Positions 5,397 to 8,260 of a DNA stretch of 8,260 bases are shown here, one piece after another. This stretch comes from an uncultured Bacteroides sp. Its GTDB lineage: Bacteria; Bacteroidota; Bacteroidia; Bacteroidales; Bacteroidaceae. The notes beneath the pieces are model-generated. The model made no database searches, was not told the DNA's origin, and saw only the letters and a list, made by a program, of their open reading frames with translations. The position numbers were made by a program, and so were the translations under genes. The stretch is taken from the NCBI GenBank assembly GCA_900556625.1, contig USPQ01000111.1:1-8260 (forward strand), given 5' to 3'. The number at the start of each line of letters is the position of its first letter. Position 1 is the first letter of the stretch.

Positions 5397-5675
5397 TTAA
5401 TCCGTAAACATATACACGGAAAGATCAACCTTTTCTATTTCGTCTGAAATTGTATCTCCATACATTGTTAGACACACCCGATAACGGTCAATACTTCTTT
5501 GAATCTGTTGCAAGGTAGGTTTCTCGGGATATTCCGAACTGGCAAAAGTTACCAGTTCTTCACCATTCTCACTGGTACCAACCACCCGGAAGTGATGACG
5601 TACAATCCAAGTTCCGTCCGGCTGTTGCTCGATAGGCTTAGCAATCCCACGCGGTAAGATATTTTTTTGATCCAT
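5397..5675 (-). CDS. 92-aa protein overlapping the RT 3' end, unknown function
   Basis: The protein begins MDQKNILPRGIAKPIEQQPDG and continues with a TWIVRHHFRVV strand-like stretch, then a charged helical half containing the motif YPEKPTLQQIQRSIDRYR. It is soluble, with no signal peptide, membrane segment or Cys motif, and I recognise no family. Its first 38 bases overlap the end of the reverse transcriptase in another frame, and the operon terminator follows directly. It therefore belongs to the avd-TR-RT transcript and is probably translationally coupled to RT. This makes it a candidate DGR accessory factor. It could equally be an ordinary phage gene behind the retroelement. Confidence 0.75.
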   Translation of the reverse strand: MDQKNILPRGIAKPIEQQPDGTWIVRHHFRVVGTSENGEELVTFASSEYPEKPTLQQIQRSIDRYRVCLTMYGDTISDEIEKVDLSVYMFTD

Positions 5676-7059
5676 GTTTTTTGATATGTTTAATTAGTTG
5701 TTTTCTATGGTTATATTTATTCTTCAATACAAACTTTTCAAAATGTCCTTCGATATAAACATATTCCCACCATTCAGGAAGCAACATCGCTGCAATTTTA
5801 CGGCGGATATTGTACGTTGCAAAGTGTTTCATCAGGCCATAATAAGAGTTCATCGTACTCACAAACTTCTCAACATACGCTTCTGCAAATCCATTTTCAG
5901 CTATTCTATTAAATTTCCTGACAGCGTTATATGTGTTACCAACCACCCTGTTAGATACATAAATTCTACCAGGCAAAATGAACGCCCCTACAAACAAGAC
6001 TCCTTTTTTATAATGCTGAAGATACAGTTTGCGTGGATGCAACCGTAAAAGGAGTTGTTCTTTCAGGAAACCATCAAGAAGATGGACTTTGGACAATATT
6101 TCTTCCGGTGATTTCACTACGATACAAAAGTCATCAACAAAGCGTACATAATATATGAATCCCAGTATTTCCATCACGAAATAATCATATACAGACGCCA
6201 GAAAGTTGGCTATGAGTTGCGACGGCAGGTTCCCGATAGCCACTCCCCTGTCAGGGTCATTATGAAACAGACTTTTATTACTGGGAAGTCTGTCCCACAT
6301 GGAGACGGGAGAGCGTCTGATACACTTATTTTGTGGACAATGAAAGATAGTAACGGCTAGAAGGTAAAGCAAACATTCAATATCATCGCCTTTATAATTG
6401 TCCCTTACGAATATGTTCAGCATTTCCCATACCAACGATTTCGAGATAGACATGAAGAAACTGAACAGGTCATCTTTGAAAATGTACGCATCGGCAGTAT
6501 AATTCTCACTGACCTCGACTATCATGTTATTCAGATAGTGCACGGCAGACAGACATCCCTCACCTTTCCGGCAGTTCTTCGAGACGTTCCCTTGTTCCCG
6601 AAAACGTTCCTCTAAAATCGGCTCGATACGAAGAGCGATCCAGTGATGGACAACACGATCAATGAAAGCGGCGGCAAAGACTTCCCGATATACAGGGTAA
6701 GTCCGTATGAATACTTTTGAAAAGTCCGGTACATATTCACCGTAAATAATAGAATACCATAGCCGCACCAATGCGGACTGATAATCATTATAGAACTCAA
6801 CACAATCCGTACTCGTTCTTTTCTGTCTGGCACAATCTTCGGATGCTTCGAAAATACTGCTAAGAAGTGTGTCATAGATTATATTACCTGTTGCGGCGAG
6901 GGGACGAACCCGGCCCGCGTACTGGCGGTTGCCCGGGTAGACGTTGCCGTTGTTGAAGTTCACGTTCCAACTGCTGGAAGCCGTTGCATCCGCTATCTTA
7001 GTCTTTCCCGGCTCATCACCGGGGGGATGCCCAATAAATAATTCTAATTGCTCACCCAT
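5638..7059 (-). CDS. DGR reverse transcriptase with the template repeat encoded in frame, 473 aa
   Basis: This enzyme copies the TR RNA into cDNA, misreading adenines, so the product can replace the VR in the target gene. The conserved RT region starts at about residue 59 (GNIIYDTLL). It has the DRVVHHW block (134-140), motif A KDDLFSFF with catalytic Asp197, the DGR-specific IGNLPSQ motif (275-281; group II intron and retroviral RTs differ), and RFVDD with catalytic Asp309 and Asp310. Phe replaces the common Tyr before VDD. No nuclease or integrase domain follows. The N-terminal part is unusual: residues 27-57 are the in-frame translation of the TR. No ATG, GTG or TTG occurs between TR end and RT core, so translation must start in or before the TR. 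The ATG at 7059 is 14 bases after the avd stop. A GGAG three bases before it is closer than a normal ribosome site. Confidence 0.95.
   Translation of the reverse strand: MGEQLELFIGHPPGDEPGKTKIADATASSSWNVNFNNGNVYPGNRQYAGRVRPLAATGNIIYDTLLSSIFEASEDCARQKRTSTDCVEFYNDYQSALVRLWYSIIYGEYVPDFSKVFIRTYPVYREVFAAAFIDRVVHHWIALRIEPILEERFREQGNVSKNCRKGEGCLSAVHYLNNMIVEVSENYTADAYIFKDDLFSFFMSISKSLVWEMLNIFVRDNYKGDDIECLLYLLAVTIFHCPQNKCIRRSPVSMWDRLPSNKSLFHNDPDRGVAIGNLPSQLIANFLASVYDYFVMEILGFIYYVRFVDDFCIVVKSPEEILSKVHLLDGFLKEQLLLRLHPRKLYLQHYKKGVLFVGAFILPGRIYVSNRVVGNTYNAVRKFNRIAENGFAEAYVEKFVSTMNSYYGLMKHFATYNIRRKIAAMLLPEWWEYVYIEGHFEKFVLKNKYNHRKQLIKHIKKHGSKKYLTAWDC
6891..6981 (-). repeat. DGR template repeat (TR), 91 bp
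   Basis: It matches the VR at 86 of 91 positions, at a constant offset of 757 bases. The five differences fall at 6944, 6951, 6960, 6966 and 6972, and each is an A in the TR coding strand. The last 53 bases (6891-6943) are identical and GC-rich, the expected homing-initiation part. Five AAC codons sit in the variable part; adenine changes in AAC cannot create a stop codon. The TR lies wholly within the RT reading frame and is read in the same frame as the VR. Confidence 0.96.
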
Positions 7060-7073
7060 AATCTCCGTAAAGA

Positions 7074-7481
7074 TTACAGCTCCGGCTTTGCGACTTGTTG
7101 CGATCCGTTAGCTTTTTGCCGTTGGAGATCTGCAACCGTTTTTTTGTACCAGCCGGTACTTTGTTTACCGATACTCTCTGCAAGCAGACAGATTTCGGCT
7201 GTTTGAGTCAGGCTGGTCAAATGTCGTTCTTCACACACTCTTAGCAGTAATTTCAATGCATCAAACTCACACAAAAACTTCATCAGATAATCTGCACGGT
7301 GCTCAAGGTTCATATCTGTATTTGCATAACGGATATATTCGCAACAATGGACGGCAAGCATCATCAACTCCGTACCAAATTCATACCGGAACGCCTTGGG
7401 GAATTGTTGCCGGGCATCAATGATAAGGTTCAGAAGCTTATACATCGAATTTGATATAGGAAGGTCTTGTGTAAGTGCCAT
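7074..7481 (-). CDS. avd: Avd, accessory variability determinant, 135 aa
   Basis: This small protein matches the Avd / four-helix-bundle (S23-like) family in size (BPP-1 Avd is 128 residues), helix layout and position. It begins near LPISNSMYKLLNLIIDARQQ and continues FPKAFRYEFGTEL, a typical family opening. Basic and aromatic residues follow, with a Lys/Arg-rich C-terminal part (WYKKTVADLQRQK). Avd pentamers bind the RT and the TR RNA and are required for cDNA synthesis and mutagenic homing. The gene has its own upstream promoter, follows the target-gene terminator, and ends 14 bases before the RT start, so avd, TR and RT share one transcript. Confidence 0.9.
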   Translation of the reverse strand: MALTQDLPISNSMYKLLNLIIDARQQFPKAFRYEFGTELMMLAVHCCEYIRYANTDMNLEHRADYLMKFLCEFDALKLLLRVCEERHLTSLTQTAEICLLAESIGKQSTGWYKKTVADLQRQKANGSQQVAKPEL

Positions 7482-7520
7482 GTTAATTTTTTAATATTTT
7501 AATGTATGTATTAGAGGGCA

Positions 7521-7553
7521 CAAAGTTAATAACTGTAAAGCAATTAACACAAT
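7521..7553 (-). promoter_or_regulatory. Promoter of avd-TR-RT
   Basis: The minus strand reads TAACTTTG (7528-7521), a full -7 match, and ATTG (7553-7550) 21 bases upstream, a one-mismatch -33 box. Transcription would start near 7514, about 33 bases before avd. A terminator lies between this promoter and the target gene, so the retroelement can be expressed separately from its target. Confidence 0.65.
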
Positions 7554-7575
7554 TTTAGCTCAAAAAAGTGAAACT

Positions 7576-7600
7576 AAAAAGCCCCTACCGGGGCTTTTAT
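7576..7600 (-). terminator. Target-gene terminator, possibly also the DGR target-site hairpin
   Basis: On the minus strand, AAAAGCCCC (7598-7590) and GGGGCTTTT (7585-7577) form a perfect 9-bp stem around a 4-base GGTA loop, then TTTTTAG. This is a clear terminator 28 bases after the target stop. GGTA also fits the GRNA tetraloop rule known for DGR target-site cruciforms (7-10 bp stem, 4-base loop, downstream of VR). Here it lies about 50 bases beyond the VR end, farther than in BPP-1. Confidence 0.8.
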
Positions 7601-7627
7601 TTAGCTAACTTTCTAAGGAATAAAGAA

Positions 7628-8260
7628 TTAAAGGGATAAAGTGTTTATTGCGGCGAGGGGACGAACCCGGCCCGCGTACTGGCGGTTGCCCGGGTAGACG
7701 ATGCCGTAGTTGAAGTACACGTGCCAACCGCTGGAAGCGTCATATTCGGTACTAGACCAATACCAGTCATTTGTAAATATATTTTGATTGCCAAACATAG
7801 AAGTTATGAGCTCATTGATTTCGGTTTTATACTTGGCCATAAGCATAAGTTCACCCAATGCGGGCAGGTTCCACACGGTTGTATCTTCAATTCCGTCAGA
7901 TTCAAGCGTACAGGCTTTATAGGCTCTGGCAACTTCGGCGGCAGGGGCACCGACAGTTCCCTGGGTGTCCTTGACGCCTGCAAGGGTTTCTATTATAACA
8001 TCGGTATTTTCTTTGCCGTCGAACGTATCATAGAGTCCTTGGTTACCACTGCCGTAGTTTTTCAGGCCGCGCAGGTCTGTGCCGTAGCCGCCCCATTTGA
8101 AGGTTTTCGTACCATCGGCGGCGACACAGTCGCTTTTGGCGATAATGAACTGGTGACACTCGGCACGTAGCCGGATGCCGATACGGATATACTTGGAGCG
8201 GTTATTCGCGCTCATGGAGTTCCATTCGGAAGCCGTGAAAAAGACTTGTTCACCGTCTTC
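7628..8260 (-). CDS. DGR target protein, C-type-lectin fold, C-terminal 210 aa (5' end outside window)
   Basis: The frame is open to the window edge, so an internal Met at 8215 is not taken as the start; the visible part begins EDGEQVFFTASEWNSM. The C-terminal half carries the hallmarks of the DUF1566/FGE-like C-type-lectin fold: WNLPALGELMLMAKYK, YWSSTEYDASSGW, a glycine turn and the final VRPLAA. The last 30 or so residues are the VR, followed by INTLSL and the stop. Compared with the TR, five codons differ: Ser to Gly, Asn to His, Asn to Tyr twice, and Asn to Ile, placing variability on the ligand face as in Mtd. An upstream KYIRIGIRLRAECHQFIIAK block and a WGGYGTD motif resemble phage tail-tip proteins. 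The likely role is host-receptor binding on the virion; that is inference from context. It ends at its own terminator. Confidence 0.9.
   Translation of the reverse strand, partial: EDGEQVFFTASEWNSMSANNRSKYIRIGIRLRAECHQFIIAKSDCVAADGTKTFKWGGYGTDLRGLKNYGSGNQGLYDTFDGKENTDVIIETLAGVKDTQGTVGAPAAEVARAYKACTLESDGIEDTTVWNLPALGELMLMAKYKTEINELITSMFGNQNIFTNDWYWSSTEYDASSGWHVYFNYGIVYPGNRQYAGRVRPLAAINTLSL
7648..7738 (-). repeat. DGR variable repeat (VR), 91 bp
   Basis: It is the partner of the TR at 6891-6981. Its differences lie at 7701, 7708, 7717, 7723 and 7729. On the coding strand these are A to T (three), A to C (one) and A to G (one). Seven adenines in the identical 3' 53 bases are unchanged, while 5 of 12 in the 5' part changed, matching the known polarity of homing from the 3' end. 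The VR ends 18 bases before the target stop codon. Confidence 0.96.

Larger units (their letters stand above)
5638..7738 (-). mobile_element. Diversity-generating retroelement (VR, avd, TR, RT)
   Basis: All core DGR parts are present in the classic order on one strand: target gene ending in VR, avd, TR, RT. The TR/VR pair shows adenine-only substitutions and the RT carries the DGR motif. Such elements vary a protein tip, usually a phage receptor-binding protein or bacterial surface lectin. All coding parts are open, so the element looks active. The span given runs from the RT stop to the 5' limit of the VR; the target's own 5' end lies outside the window. Confidence 0.95.

Noticed and set aside
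5698..6048. 116-residue open frame on the plus strand opposite the RT gene
   Set aside because: Antisense to the conserved RT C-terminal region; no promoter box, no neighbour, no recognisable sequence.
5638..7059. Group II intron or retron reverse transcriptase
   Set aside because: The IGNLPSQ motif, the lack of maturase or endonuclease domains, and adjacent avd, TR and VR all identify a DGR.
7059..7066. GGAG as a Shine-Dalgarno site for RT
   Set aside because: Only three bases separate it from the ATG, closer than functional sites, and Bacteroidales rarely use such sites; it does not by itself prove the start.
7721..8170. 149-residue open frame on the plus strand opposite the target gene
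   Set aside because: It is antisense to a gene with clear domain motifs and a VR. The product has no recognisable fold and its opening reflects the GC-rich complement.
7628..8215. Taking the Met at 8215 as the start of the DGR target
   Set aside because: The frame stays open for 15 further codons to the window edge with protein-like sequence, so the Met is internal and the gene is partial here.
1..8260. tRNA gene, CRISPR array or insertion sequence
   Set aside because: I found no cloverleaf-like sequence, no regularly spaced repeats with spacers, and no transposase or IS-type terminal repeats around one.

Overview
The window looks like the late end plus the integration end of a temperate phage (prophage) of a Bacteroidales host, most likely Bacteroides, Phocaeicola or Parabacteroides. 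The basis is promoter-like TAnnTTTG (-7) boxes with upstream TTTG-like boxes, near absence of Shine-Dalgarno sites, a Bacteroidales-style tyrosine recombinase, a protein I recognise as DUF5053-like, and a C-type-lectin-fold target protein of the kind carried by Bacteroidales phages. The host assignment is inference.

Plus strand, 1-2500: a terminator at the left edge, short direct repeats, a tyrosine recombinase (314-1498), then a two-gene unit (a 56-residue acidic protein and a DUF5053-like protein) with its own promoter and terminator. That unit lies between two copies of a perfect 14-bp inverted repeat. A compact promoter-to-terminator interval follows with no ORF, probably a small RNA of about 73 nt. 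A 13-bp direct repeat occurs on both sides of this whole integrase block.

Minus strand, 5200 down to 2519: a four-gene lysis cassette with overlapping genes reads small membrane protein, holin-like protein, Amidase_3 endolysin, and a lipoprotein that also has a C-terminal membrane segment (unimolecular-spanin architecture). It has its own promoter and terminator. Beyond it lies a separately bounded, AT-rich gene for a membrane-anchored protein of unknown function, which looks like a moron (an extra cargo gene).

Minus strand, 8260 down to 5342: a complete diversity-generating retroelement (DGR). A target protein (5' end outside the window) ends in a variable repeat (VR). A terminator-like hairpin with a GRNA-type loop follows, then a new promoter, avd, the template repeat (TR), the reverse transcriptase, and a 92-residue protein overlapping the RT 3' end, closed by a strong terminator. 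TR and VR are 91 bp each and differ at exactly five positions. All five are adenines in the TR coding strand, the signature of adenine-directed mutagenic retrohoming. The TR is not in a spacer here: it lies in frame inside the RT reading frame, and no ATG, GTG or TTG codon exists between the TR and the conserved start of the RT domain. RT translation must therefore pass through at least part of the TR.

Together: the integrase handles lysogeny, the lysis cassette releases virions, and the DGR diversifies a probable receptor-binding or tail-fibre protein. The most unusual points are the TR-RT in-frame fusion, the hairpin that may serve both as terminator and as DGR target-site cruciform, the unrecognised small genes, and the candidate small RNA.
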